From NCBI GenBank assembly GCA_905234075.1, contig CAJOGI010000001.1, positions 248,001 to 312,000 of the forward strand: 64,000 nucleotides of DNA, read 5' to 3'. The stretch is from an uncultured Synergistales bacterium (GTDB lineage Bacteria; Synergistota; Synergistia; Synergistales; Aminobacteriaceae). This document shows, piece after piece, positions 51,427 to 60,401 of the stretch; the first letter of the stretch is position 1, and every line of letters starts with the position of its first letter. A model generated the notes under the pieces. That model had not been told where the DNA came from and ran no database searches. It worked only from the letters and a program-made list of their open reading frames with translations. A program made the translations under genes and the position numbers.

Positions 51427-54400
51427 ATGGCATCAATGAGCGTTTCGGGCGTAGTCTCTGGCATGGACTGGGAGAGCATGATCGATAACATTCTTGAATC
51501 TGCTCAGAAGCCCGCTATGGTTCAGGTGAATAAAAAAACAAACCTGACGAATAAAAAAAGTCTGTTCGAGGAAATGAAAGTTACTATGAACAGCATTCAA
51601 ACATCTCTGTCGCCTTTGAAACTTGCTTCGACTTACAAGGCAAAAGAAATTGAGATTGAGAGAATTGACACGTCAGGCTCTTATAAAGGAGTCTTAACGG
51701 CAACGGTCAACGCTGACGCTGAAGTCAACGTTTATGATCTGAAAGTTAATCAGCTTGCTACGGCGCAAGCGAACAGGTCAAAGCAGATTACTTCATCTAC
51801 TCTTAAAAGCACACTCGGAAATATTGAGAGCTCAAAAATGTATATCAACGCCGGCGGTCAGCAGATCGGGATTGACGTTTACAACACCGACACGCTTGAG
51901 TCTCTTAAGTCGCGGATTAACACGACTCTGAAAACTTTAAGCACGCCTCTGGCTGTTACGGCTTCGGTCGTCGATAATAAATTAATTCTCAAAAGCGATT
52001 ACACCGGGCTTGGAACAACTTCCGTTACAGGCACGACAAGAGATAAATATAACTCCAGCGGCTTCACTGATCTTGGCACGATAATAACTAACGCTGACAG
52101 CGGAGCATATACTAACATAGTGGTAGATGAAAATAATCTCGATAATCTGAAAGTTATGAGCGGAACGAAAACTTATTCCCTTCATACGGATTACGAGGTC
52201 GTAAATAATCAGATACGCTGGAAGCAGTACGAGGACACTGACAACGTAAAACTCGGCGAGAGTCTTTCCGCGTCGTACACAATGGGGATCGGCGACGTTT
52301 TTGCCAAGACCGGCAAAAAAACCTCCGGCACTACGGACAGCGTGTCGCTAGGCTTTGATGTCATTGACAACGGAACTTTATCGCAGCGAATGTCAATCAC
52401 CGGCAAAAATGTAACTACAACGACGGAGACAAAAACTTCTCTTAGTTCCGGCGAAGAGGTCGGGACAACGACAGACACTGCCACAAAGAAAGATGACTAT
52501 AACAACGAAATAATAACGACGACAACGACAACAATAACTGAAAACGAGGACGGCGCGTATAACGTTAAGACGACTGTCGAGGTTACGAAAACTTTTTATT
52601 ACGGAAAAGATTTCACTTTCAAAGACGGCACTGTTACATGGCTCGAACAGGCAAGCACGACGAACGAGCCGGACTCCTACACCGTGAGCTATTCGACAGA
52701 TGCTACGACCGTCTATTATCCGACTTATAAAAACATTGTCGAGGGCACTAGGGGCTCCGGCACAACTGAAGATAAAATTAATATTGATGTTGATGAATTT
52801 AGCAAGGCATACAAAAAAGCTATAGGCTCGGACGTTCCGACATTAACATTAACGGGCTCTGACAACGTAACCAGAACATACCTTGACCCTGCGGACACGT
52901 CTTTATTCAAATTAACTGACAAGAACGGAACAGAATATAAATACGGCCGCGACTATGTCATAAATTTGAACGATAACGGGGACGGTTATGTTGTCTCATG
53001 GTGCGCGGCGAAGGACTCGAACGGCGACGGCTCAATAGATGAATATGATGCAAATACAGCTGTCTCGACTTACGCTGATGAAAAAAATATCAGCCTGCTT
53101 GACGTACAGGCCGCGCCTGACGCAGCCACGAGCTATACTTTCAGCTTATCGATTCAGAGCGAAGTTACCAGAGGCTCTACAGATGATGATGAAATTAACA
53201 TTGACGTTGATGAATTTAGCAAGGCATATAAAAAGGCTACGGGCTCGGACGTTCCGACACTGACATTAACGGGCTCTGACAAAGTAATCAGAACATACCT
53301 TGACCCTGCGGACACGTCGCTGTTCAAATTAATCGGCAAGGACGGAACAGAATATGAATACGGCCGCGACTATGTCATAAGGGTTAAAGATGACGGGGAC
53401 GGTTATGTTGTTTCATGGTTCGCTGCGACGGACTCGAACGGCGACGGCTCAATAAATGCTCTTGACGCTAACATAGCCGCCTCAACTTACGCGCAGGAAA
53501 AAAATATCAGCCTGCTTGGACTACAGACCGCGCCTGACACAGGCAAGAGCTATACGTTCGCCTTATCCGGGACTCAGACAAAAAAATATTCAGCTAGCGT
53601 TAAATCGTCGGACGATGACAAAGACTTAACATTAACGGGCCTTTTAGGTAAAGACTTAAAACTTGACGAAGACGATTATAAAAATATTGTCATTAAAGAT
53701 TCAGACGGCACTAAATATACATACGGAACTGACTTCAAAATAACTGACGGCAAAATTGTATGGCTCGACACAAAAGAGACTTACAAGCCAAGCGCACCCG
53801 ACAAGGGCACGGAATACACGATCAAATATGAAAGCTTCAAACCTACTGAAGTAGAAGCGACGTATAATTATAGCGATGACAAAGATTTTGAGGTTAAACT
53901 GCTCAACGATTACGGGAAAATTTCTGATAATTCAAATTCTTATCTGAGCTACGAACAAATTTTGAAAGATGCTAATTCCAAGCTCACGGCTGACTCAGAC
54001 ATTAACGATATTGATGACGCACTCGCAGAAGTTTTCACGCTCACCGATGAAGAAGGCAACACTTACACATACGGCGTTGATTATAGAATTGCCATGCTTG
54101 AAGATGATAAGGACAAAGAAGCCGAAAATCATTCAGCGGTTTTGCAATGGATAAACGGCGGCGACGCTCCTGCAAATAACACAAAGTTCACGATTTCTTA
54201 CACCGGCAGAGGCAAAGGGGGCGGAGAAGTTTTTGAGATTAAGGACGCTGTAACGCGCTCAAATTCCGACGTGATTGTTTCGGGCTCTCCGGATTATAAT
54301 GAATTTAAAACGGGCACGACAACAATTAATCAGGGTTCAAAAATTTTTTATGAGGGCGTTGATTATGAAGTCGGAGCGGACGATGACGGCAACGTCTTAA

Positions 54401-56028
54401 TAAACTGGAAGACCGGCACAAATTACGAATGGTATTTCCCGGCTTCGAGGTCAACTTCGCAGTACACGATCAATTTAACGACCGAGAAGGGCGAAACAAA
54501 AACTTACACGGCCACACGCGGCTATGAAGATACTTTAGACCTCCGCAGTCTTGGATTTACGAAGATGTCTAACAACGGAACATTAAATTCAATTACATAC
54601 GGCGGTACGACTTACGACCTGACGAACACGAGCACGGACGACGACGGGAAAACGCCTTCCGACCTCGTAAGAGACAAGTTAGGCATAGATCTCACTGAAA
54701 GCACAAACGGCGGAGTGAGGGTCTTTAATTTCGCTTGGACTAATTCCACTTTGACGAGCCGTGATAATCTGCCGGGCTACGGCGACGATATTTCGATTGA
54801 CTACGAATATAACGTCAACACTTTCTCATTGAGCGACGACGGCGACGGGGTGATTGACGCGCTTGGCCTCAATGATGACATTACGGAAGCTCAAAACGCG
54901 ATTTTAGTTCTTGACGGTGAGGAAGTTCAGCGCGACTCAAACGACATCGGCGAGAGCTACGAGAACGAATTAATTAAGGGCATGACGCTTCACTTAAAAG
55001 GCACCGGCGAAGTTTCGATGGACGTTTCGCACGACGCGGAGAAGGCAGTCGAATCGATTCAAACGTTCGTCGATAATTACAACAGTTTAATGTCATGGAT
55101 TAATACGCGAATGACTGAAAGCCAGGTTGACGATGACACAGCCGCGACGATTGACTCTGACGACTTCAGAATGAGGTGGGGACTTCTTCATGGAAATTCT
55201 TTATTACGTAACACGAAGAGCCAAATGCGCGACATCACGGCGCAAAATTTCACGTACTCATTCACATCGCGCACAAGCTCCGATGAAATTTACGGCTCAA
55301 TGGCTTATAACGGCCTCAAGACCGACTCGACTTTGAGACTGCGCATAAATTCCACGTACGTTGACGTTCCTGTTTTAATGACCGATACATTAGAGGACAT
55401 CGTTGCAAAAATCAGCGATAGCTCAAACGCCGCAATGAAGAATATTTTTTATGACGCTGACGGAAATTTACTTGACGACCCTTTAATCAAGGCTAAAGTC
55501 GAGGGCGACAAGCTCGTTATTTCTTCATCATCGAACGCTGAAATTACAATGTCCGGCACTGCCGCAATGAATGCCCTAAAAGTGAATTACACTTATAAAG
55601 GCGTTTATCAGCTTGGAATTGCGACGACTTCGACGGATTACGGCAAGAGCGGCGAACTTGAATTTGATAGTGAAAAATTTATGACCGCCCTCGAAGATAA
55701 CCCGGACGAAGTTCAGGCGTTAATGCTCAAATATGCGTCGGCTATGGACAAGTGGACAAAGTCAATGCTGAATAGTTCTTCATCGGGTGCAACGTCAGGA
55801 ACATTGACGCGGCAGATCGAAGACATTGACAAGCAGATAAACAACATTAATGAATATCTCGAAAAATATCAGGAGCGGATCGACCGCATGGAGGAGAATT
55901 TGAGAACGAAGTACGCCGCCGCCGAGCAGCGGATTTCAAAATTATCTCAACAGGCAAGCGCGATTTCTGCAATTCTTCAGCAGTTGTCGGGGAACGGGAA
56001 CAATAACAACAACTCCGCGAGTTCGTAA
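51427..56028 (+). CDS. fliD: Flagellar filament cap protein FliD, greatly enlarged
   Basis: A 1533-residue secreted cap protein (usually about 450-550). The N-terminus is FliD-like: SVSGVVSGMDWESMIDNILE, then NKKSLFEEMKVTMNSIQTSL and VNADAEVNVYDLKVNQLATA. The C-terminus carries the FliD_C features: ESIQTFVDNYNSLMSWINTR, LLRNTKSQMRDITAQ-like, GELEFDSEKFMTALEDNPDE and a final coiled coil (LTRQIEDIDKQINNINEYLE) that forms the leg domain. About 900 residues between are beta modules. They include a near-identical tandem duplication (about 437-575 and 580-717) and several 'YGxDYxI' units such as EYKYGRDYVI, KYTYGTDFKI and TYTYGVDYRI. It is monocistronic, with a terminator downstream. Confidence 0.93.
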   Translation: MASMSVSGVVSGMDWESMIDNILESAQKPAMVQVNKKTNLTNKKSLFEEMKVTMNSIQTSLSPLKLASTYKAKEIEIERIDTSGSYKGVLTATVNADAEVNVYDLKVNQLATAQANRSKQITSSTLKSTLGNIESSKMYINAGGQQIGIDVYNTDTLESLKSRINTTLKTLSTPLAVTASVVDNKLILKSDYTGLGTTSVTGTTRDKYNSSGFTDLGTIITNADSGAYTNIVVDENNLDNLKVMSGTKTYSLHTDYEVVNNQIRWKQYEDTDNVKLGESLSASYTMGIGDVFAKTGKKTSGTTDSVSLGFDVIDNGTLSQRMSITGKNVTTTTETKTSLSSGEEVGTTTDTATKKDDYNNEIITTTTTTITENEDGAYNVKTTVEVTKTFYYGKDFTFKDGTVTWLEQASTTNEPDSYTVSYSTDATTVYYPTYKNIVEGTRGSGTTEDKINIDVDEFSKAYKKAIGSDVPTLTLTGSDNVTRTYLDPADTSLFKLTDKNGTEYKYGRDYVINLNDNGDGYVVSWCAAKDSNGDGSIDEYDANTAVSTYADEKNISLLDVQAAPDAATSYTFSLSIQSEVTRGSTDDDEINIDVDEFSKAYKKATGSDVPTLTLTGSDKVIRTYLDPADTSLFKLIGKDGTEYEYGRDYVIRVKDDGDGYVVSWFAATDSNGDGSINALDANIAASTYAQEKNISLLGLQTAPDTGKSYTFALSGTQTKKYSASVKSSDDDKDLTLTGLLGKDLKLDEDDYKNIVIKDSDGTKYTYGTDFKITDGKIVWLDTKETYKPSAPDKGTEYTIKYESFKPTEVEATYNYSDDKDFEVKLLNDYGKISDNSNSYLSYEQILKDANSKLTADSDINDIDDALAEVFTLTDEEGNTYTYGVDYRIAMLEDDKDKEAENHSAVLQWINGGDAPANNTKFTISYTGRGKGGGEVFEIKDAVTRSNSDVIVSGSPDYNEFKTGTTTINQGSKIFYEGVDYEVGADDDGNVLINWKTGTNYEWYFPASRSTSQYTINLTTEKGETKTYTATRGYEDTLDLRSLGFTKMSNNGTLNSITYGGTTYDLTNTSTDDDGKTPSDLVRDKLGIDLTESTNGGVRVFNFAWTNSTLTSRDNLPGYGDDISIDYEYNVNTFSLSDDGDGVIDALGLNDDITEAQNAILVLDGEEVQRDSNDIGESYENELIKGMTLHLKGTGEVSMDVSHDAEKAVESIQTFVDNYNSLMSWINTRMTESQVDDDTAATIDSDDFRMRWGLLHGNSLLRNTKSQMRDITAQNFTYSFTSRTSSDEIYGSMAYNGLKTDSTLRLRINSTYVDVPVLMTDTLEDIVAKISDSSNAAMKNIFYDADGNLLDDPLIKAKVEGDKLVISSSSNAEITMSGTAAMNALKVNYTYKGVYQLGIATTSTDYGKSGELEFDSEKFMTALEDNPDEVQALMLKYASAMDKWTKSMLNSSSSGATSGTLTRQIEDIDKQINNINEYLEKYQERIDRMEENLRTKYAAAEQRISKLSQQASAISAILQQLSGNGNNNNNSASS
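52735..53575 (+). repeat. Intragenic tandem duplication in fliD (two units of about 420 bp)
   Basis: Two consecutive coding units share INIDVDEFSKAYKKA, GSDVPTLTLTGSD, RTYLDPADTSLFKL, YGRDYVI, DGDGYVVSW, DSNGDGSI and EKNISLL almost unchanged at both DNA and protein level. Each unit carries an EF-hand/dockerin-like loop (DSNGDGSIDEYD, about residue 530, and DSNGDGSINALD, about 669). The high DNA identity implies a recent duplication or ongoing homogenisation. Confidence 0.9.
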
Positions 56029-56156
56029 ATTATAGTAATTTTTTATGAGTAGTTTGACACATTTTAATTCGTGGTGTAAAATCTCGGCTCAATGCAATTC
56101 AGAATATATATTTACTTCGTAACAATCTTTTCGTAATACCTTTCAGTGATAATAAT

Positions 56157-56181
56157 ACCGCCGGTTTGACCGGCGGTTTTT
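56157..56181 (+). terminator. Intrinsic terminator of fliD
   Basis: A perfect 8-bp GC-rich stem ACCGCCGG (56157-56164) with CCGGCGGT (56170-56177) and loop TTTGA is followed by TTTTT. It lies about 130 bases past the fliD stop. The intervening bases hold no gene that I can see. Confidence 0.9.
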
Positions 56182-56202
56182 AACCTCGTTTTTAATTTTT
56201 AA

Positions 56203-58296
56203 TTAGGGCAGCGGATAATGATCCCATATCGGAACGCCCAAGAAGAATCCGGCCTTAAAATCTTCTGAGCCGTACATTACCGCAAATTTCATATCAACAA
56301 GATTGTTCGGGAAGTTCACGGCAAGCCCGACTTCATAGGGAGCATCTATTTTGTGCCAGCCCTTGTCCATCGCGTAGCCCCAGCTTGCGAAGACTTCTCC
56401 GGCTATGACTCCCATAGCGGTACGTGAAATAATTTTGCGGACTGCCAGATTAGTCCAGAACATTCTCTCGGCCTCAATAGGATTTCTTGCGATTGAGTAT
56501 AATTCTTCGGCAGCTCCTAAATAAACGGCGTGGCTTCGTTTGTTCAGATCGCCTTCAGCAAATCCTATTCTAAAATAAGTCCGCCATGATTTTGAAACTT
56601 CGAGCGGCTTGAAATAACTGAACCTGTAATTAATTTCGTCGAAGTCCGGCCACCATGCGTTGACCCTCCATAAATAGCCGCGTGTCGGGTCGCCGGGTAT
56701 ATCGAGAGTGTCATACTCTGCCGAAAAAGTTAAACCGACTGCTTCCGTGCTGTCCTTTTTTGAAACCGGAACACCGTCAACGTGTTCATAAGCAACTCCG
56801 ATTGACGCATTGACATCTCCCCATGTGAATAACCTGCTCGCGCCCACTGCGTATCTGTCCCAGTCCCTGACTGTGTTGCCGGAACCTGACGGCTGCCAGT
56901 TTTGAGCAGACAATGTAAACTGCCACGCATTCATCGGCTGCGGTGCTGTCTGATAGGATAAATCAATCCCCGCTTGCTCGCCGATTTTGAGAACGCCCAT
57001 TAAAGAGTCATACTCTGAAAAAATTCCGCGTGCCTCGCCTTTTAGATAGAGCCATCTGTTTGGGTGCAGGTTAGTTGTGTAGCCGGAGATGCCCCATTTA
57101 AGTTCGGGCGACTGTCTCACGTCAACGCGGACAAGAATATCGCCTGAATTTGTCCGCCCCAGCTGATAGTCCGCAAATTCAACGCCTGGAGCTGTCGCAA
57201 GTTTTTCCATGTATTCGTCAATTCTTTTTGTGTCCACAGGCTTGCCTACCCAGACAAGCATTTTTTTTCTGACAAGCTCGGCCATTTTTTCAGGAAGTCC
57301 ATGAACTTCAATTTCAGCTACGGTGTCGCTGAATTTTCTTTCAGCCTGCAAAGTGAAAAGTCCCGGCCCGGTGTCCGAAAGTGCTTTTATCTCTTCAATT
57401 TTTGCGATAGCCGCCTCGCGTCCAAGAGCAATAATTTTTTCGGGATCCGACGCTTCTAATAATCCTAGTCCTTCAATATTCGGAGTTAATAAAATATCTG
57501 CGGCCCTAGCTTCTTCGTTAGTGGCTTTTCTCATTAAGATAGTCAAGGATCGTCCTACAACGTCAAGATATGAATTAATGCCCGCCGATGAAAGATTGTC
57601 GGAGATATCTACGGCAACTATGGGAATATTCGGGAAAAGTTCTTTTGCCGTGTAGACGGGAAGATTTGAAACTACTCCGCCGTCAACTAAAAGATGATCG
57701 TCAATGACCCAAGGCTCGAACAGTGCGGGAATTGACATTGAAGCTCTCATGGCTGCCGCTAAGTTGCCGCTGGTCAGGACGACTTTTTCGCCCTTGTTAA
57801 TATCCGTAGCGACTGCAGCATACGGTATAGGGAGGTGATAAAAATCCGTCTCTGTTACGTGGCGCATTAGCTGGGAAAAATATTCGTAGAGTTTATCGCC
57901 CGTCAAAATTCCTTTAGGGCCGCGCTGTCCGTCCTTTTTTTTATAAGTAAGCGCAGGAATTGTGCTTGTCTTTGCGCGTCTGTCGTTGCCGGTGAAAACG
58001 AACATGGGCCCGGTATTTTCTGACAACAGCGCAGGCAGGTCTAATTCATGCAATATTCTGTGCATGTCCTGCGTTGAATAGCCGCTCGCCCTCAACGCGC
58101 CCATCAAAGCTCCCATGCTCGTGCCAACTATGCCTATTATGGGTATGCCGTTCTCTTCGAGAGTCTCCATAACGCCCAAGTGTGCAAAGCCCTTTGTGCC
58201 TCCGCCGGACAAAACTAAAATAACTCCGGCCTCGCTTGAGACGGGATTAAAAATTATCGTAAATGCCGCGATTAAAGCGCATAAAAATTTTTTCAT
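56203..58296 (-). CDS. Patatin-like phospholipase with POTRA and outer membrane beta-barrel (type Vd/PlpD-like)
   Basis: A 697-residue protein with signal peptide MKKFLCALIAAFTIIFNPVS. Residues 24-310 are a patatin lipase: oxyanion loop LSGGGTKGFAHLGV, nucleophile Ser60 in GTSMG and catalytic Asp205 in VDGGVVSNLP. A POTRA-like domain follows (about 315-390). The last 300 residues are aromatic, alternating strands of a BamA/surface-antigen barrel (GISGYTTNLHPNRWLYLKGE, YFRIGFAEGDLNK, VGLAVNFPNNLVDMKFAVMY). This is the architecture of PlpD-type autotransporters that carry lipase to the surface. It is monocistronic. Confidence 0.9.
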   Translation of the reverse strand: MKKFLCALIAAFTIIFNPVSSEAGVILVLSGGGTKGFAHLGVMETLEENGIPIIGIVGTSMGALMGALRASGYSTQDMHRILHELDLPALLSENTGPMFVFTGNDRRAKTSTIPALTYKKKDGQRGPKGILTGDKLYEYFSQLMRHVTETDFYHLPIPYAAVATDINKGEKVVLTSGNLAAAMRASMSIPALFEPWVIDDHLLVDGGVVSNLPVYTAKELFPNIPIVAVDISDNLSSAGINSYLDVVGRSLTILMRKATNEEARAADILLTPNIEGLGLLEASDPEKIIALGREAAIAKIEEIKALSDTGPGLFTLQAERKFSDTVAEIEVHGLPEKMAELVRKKMLVWVGKPVDTKRIDEYMEKLATAPGVEFADYQLGRTNSGDILVRVDVRQSPELKWGISGYTTNLHPNRWLYLKGEARGIFSEYDSLMGVLKIGEQAGIDLSYQTAPQPMNAWQFTLSAQNWQPSGSGNTVRDWDRYAVGASRLFTWGDVNASIGVAYEHVDGVPVSKKDSTEAVGLTFSAEYDTLDIPGDPTRGYLWRVNAWWPDFDEINYRFSYFKPLEVSKSWRTYFRIGFAEGDLNKRSHAVYLGAAEELYSIARNPIEAERMFWTNLAVRKIISRTAMGVIAGEVFASWGYAMDKGWHKIDAPYEVGLAVNFPNNLVDMKFAVMYGSEDFKAGFFLGVPIWDHYPLP

Positions 58297-58327
58297 TCTT
58301 ACTCAATCACTAATCCTAACTCCTAAA

Positions 58328-58364
58328 TTAAAAACGGCTCCGGCCTTAACGACCAGAACCGCCG
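58328..58364 (-). terminator. Terminator of cheX
   Basis: On the minus strand CGGC, a bulge, TCTGGTC, a five-base loop, GGCCGGA and GCCG form a GC-rich stem followed by TTTTTAATTT. It lies 42 bases past the cheX stop. A heptad repeat copy (TAATCCTAACTCCTAA, 58311-58326) follows. Confidence 0.65.
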
Positions 58365-58406
58365 GTGAATTTCTAAAAAATAAAATTAAATTAAAAAATA
58401 AAAATC

Positions 58407-58898
58407 TTAGTCAATTTTGAATGACAACACTAAATAAAGACCTCCGGAAGGCTGAAGTGAAAAAGGAAGCGTAAAACTTTTCATTCCCCCGTCCTCTTTT
58501 GTAACGTTCTTGATATTTTCTCCGAATATGAGCTGCGGTGGCGTTACATCGACAGTCCCCAGCGCACTCTGAACTAAAGCGCGTCCGCCGATCATGTTTG
58601 AAAGTTCGCCGATAACGCTCATCGAAACGTCCTCGCCGATCTGAGGCACGATCATTCCGCCCGACATAGCTTTAATTATATTGTCGAAGCCGTCTTTATT
58701 GAGCATTATATTTACTGTGCCGCGAGAACCCACGCCCACAACGCCTATAAGAGCAACCGTGCATATATTATCGACCTTGATGCCTTGAGCGACTTTTGCT
58801 TTGTTGAGGGTGATATTAAGCCCCACTTCTCGCCCTACTGAAAGAACAGCCGACGCAAAACTATTCACAAGAGCGACAAGTTTATCCATACCGGCCAT
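58407..58898 (-). CDS. cheX: Chemotaxis protein CheX (CheY-P phosphatase family)
   Basis: A 163-residue cytoplasmic protein of the CheC/CheX/FliY phosphatase family, which dephosphorylates CheY-P. The active pair is Glu98 and Asn101 in SVIGELSNMIGGRA, matching the E-x2-N helix of CheX; only one such helix is present, as in CheX. The N-terminal helix and the VALIGVVGVGSRGTVNIML strand are typical. It is preceded by GGAGG and a TATAAT (minus strand, 58955-58950). No other che gene is near. Confidence 0.9.
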   Translation of the reverse strand: MAGMDKLVALVNSFASAVLSVGREVGLNITLNKAKVAQGIKVDNICTVALIGVVGVGSRGTVNIMLNKDGFDNIIKAMSGGMIVPQIGEDVSMSVIGELSNMIGGRALVQSALGTVDVTPPQLIFGENIKNVTKEDGGMKSFTLPFSLQPSGGLYLVLSFKID

Positions 58899-58990
58899 CT
58901 AAATTAATCCCCTCCTGTAAAATTTATGACTTGAATTAGAATTTAGCATATTATAACTTATTCGCAAGCATATCTCTATATTATTTTCAT

Positions 58991-59458
58991 TTATTTATTT
59001 TTATTCACCCAGCGTAAAGCTATGGCCCACGCCGCAAGGTCATCAAGAACTCTTTTCGGAACTCTTAAACCTTCGGGCAGAATTTTTATAAAAAATCCGG
59101 GCTTGTGAATTTTCCAATAGAGTTTTCGCGCCTCGAGCGTCGTATTTTTTTCGTCAACGATTTTAATTTCAAATTCGGACGGAAATTTATTTTTTGCGTT
59201 CTCGTAAAATTCTTTGCTGTGCGTTCCGTTGCCGACCGCTATAAATTTTATTCTTGAAAAAAAATTTTTATATTCTTTATCTTCTCCTTCAATGATAAAT
59301 TCTTCAATGCTTTTTTTATTTAATAACATGTCGAAAAATTTTTCGCGCTCCTGCGAAGGAAACATTCCCGAAAAAATTAGACCGCCGTTAAAATTCACGA
59401 GAGCAAAGCCCGTTTTGTCTCGTCCGGGATCGAAAGCTAAAATTAAATTTTTTTCCAT
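58991..59458 (-). CDS. RuvC/RNase H-fold protein (YqgF/RuvX-like), function unknown
   Basis: A 155-residue protein beginning LILAFDPGRDKTGFALVNF, the first strand and Asp/Gly loop of the RNase H-like fold of RuvC and RuvX. A second conserved block IKIVDEKNTTLEARKLYW and a final RVLDDLAAWAIALRW, containing candidate acidic ligands, complete the catalytic set. It is close in size to RuvX but lacks an obvious full match, so a nuclease role is plausible and unproven. The start follows a heptad-like AGGAATTAAGAATTAGAA that overlaps the end of the acyltransferase gene. Confidence 0.7.
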   Translation of the reverse strand: MEKNLILAFDPGRDKTGFALVNFNGGLIFSGMFPSQEREKFFDMLLNKKSIEEFIIEGEDKEYKNFFSRIKFIAVGNGTHSKEFYENAKNKFPSEFEIKIVDEKNTTLEARKLYWKIHKPGFFIKILPEGLRVPKRVLDDLAAWAIALRWVNKNK

Positions 59459-59460
59459 TT

Positions 59461-59482
59461 CTAATTCTTAATTCCTAATTCT
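59461..59482 (-). repeat. Heptad-like sequence at the acyltransferase end / RuvC-fold gene start
   Basis: On the minus strand AATTAGGAATTAAGAATTAG encodes the last residues ELGIKN and the stop of the acyltransferase. It also provides AGGAA before the next ATG. Almost the same arrangement (ELGMKN, stop, start) occurs at thiD-tenA/thiN. Confidence 0.55.
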
Positions 59483-60336
59483 CGAAACGCAAACTCCCAC
59501 CTATCCATGATCCAGAACCATTGCTCAGGATTTTTCTTTATCAAGTCCTCAATGGCTTTATTGCAAAGTTCGAGCGATGACATTAAGTCTTCACCGAAGC
59601 CGGGCCTGTCGCTCAAAATTTCCCTTAAAATTATGTGATGGAGCGAGGGATTTTTATCATCTCTCAATAACTTCACGGGGATAACGGGACACTTGAATTT
59701 TTGATAGAGTTTTACTATGCCGTCATGAGTTTTCGCAGGAAGCCCAAGAAATTTCATTGTAATTCCGTCTCGTGCGTCCAAGTCCTGCATAATTACGACA
59801 ACGCCGCCCGATTTTAACGCCCTGAAAATTTCCCGAAGTCCCGGCCCTTTGTTGCCGATTAAAACCATGCCTGCGGTCTCGGTTCTGATTTTAGCTATTA
59901 TGTCATTGACACCGCCTTGATTTCGCTGCGGCGTATAGACAACATAAAGGGGAAAGCCGTCGCTTATGGCACGCATTGCGGCGAGCTCCCAGTTATCTAT
60001 GTGAGCAACCATTAAAATAACGCCCCTGCCTCGTGAAATTGCTTCGGTTAAAAGTTTTTTGCTGGCGTCATCAAAAATAGTAAAGTCTTCAACTCGCGGC
60101 TTCATAACAGGAAATCTTATAAACTCGATTATTGACATTCCCATATTGATAAAAGATTTTTTAATAATTTTGCGTGCTTCAGTTACGCCGACACCAAGTG
60201 CCTGAACACAGCGAGCCTCGCAGCGGTCAACTTTTTTCCAGAGAATTAAACGAGCCAGCCTTCCTAAAAATCTTCCGAATGAAAGCGCAATATTATGCGG
60301 AAGAAAACGCAGAACTTTTATAAAAAAATTAATAAT
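59461..60336 (-). CDS. LpxL/HtrB-type lysophospholipid (lipid A) acyltransferase, probable ATT start
   Basis: A cytoplasmic-membrane acyltransferase for lipid A late acylation. It has the catalytic H-x4-E in VAHIDNWEL, GVVVIMQDLDARDG and FWIMDRWEF near the end. The first ATG (60142-60144) gives only 227 residues and lacks the N-terminal domain. The same frame stays open upstream and encodes a standard LpxL N-terminus (VLRFLPHNIALSFGRFLGRL, ARLILWKKVDRCEARCVQAL, ARKIIKKSFINMG). No ATG, GTG or TTG lies at its beginning, but GGGAGG is placed eight bases before an ATT at 60334-60336, giving 291 residues. I take that as the start. Downstream is the RuvC-fold gene. Confidence 0.8.
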   Translation of the reverse strand: MINFFIKVLRFLPHNIALSFGRFLGRLARLILWKKVDRCEARCVQALGVGVTEARKIIKKSFINMGMSIIEFIRFPVMKPRVEDFTIFDDASKKLLTEAISRGRGVILMVAHIDNWELAAMRAISDGFPLYVVYTPQRNQGGVNDIIAKIRTETAGMVLIGNKGPGLREIFRALKSGGVVVIMQDLDARDGITMKFLGLPAKTHDGIVKLYQKFKCPVIPVKLLRDDKNPSLHHIILREILSDRPGFGEDLMSSLELCNKAIEDLIKKNPEQWFWIMDRWEFAFRELGIKN

Positions 60337-60354
60337 AAAAAATTCCTCCCTTAC

Positions 60355-60393
60355 GATAAAAAATTAGGAGCAAGAAAAAATTTTCTCACTCCT
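60355..60393 (-). terminator. Terminator of the TRAP permease operon
   Basis: On the minus strand AGGAGTGAGAAAA pairs with TTTTCTTGCTCCT apart from two bases and is followed by AATTTTTTA. It lies about 10 bases past the dctM stop. Confidence 0.7.
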
Positions 60394-60401
60394 GCAAAAA
60401 A

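Noticed and set aside
60142-60144. ATG as the start of the acyltransferase
   Set aside because: It removes a conserved N-terminal domain that is open and recognisable upstream, and no ribosome site precedes it.
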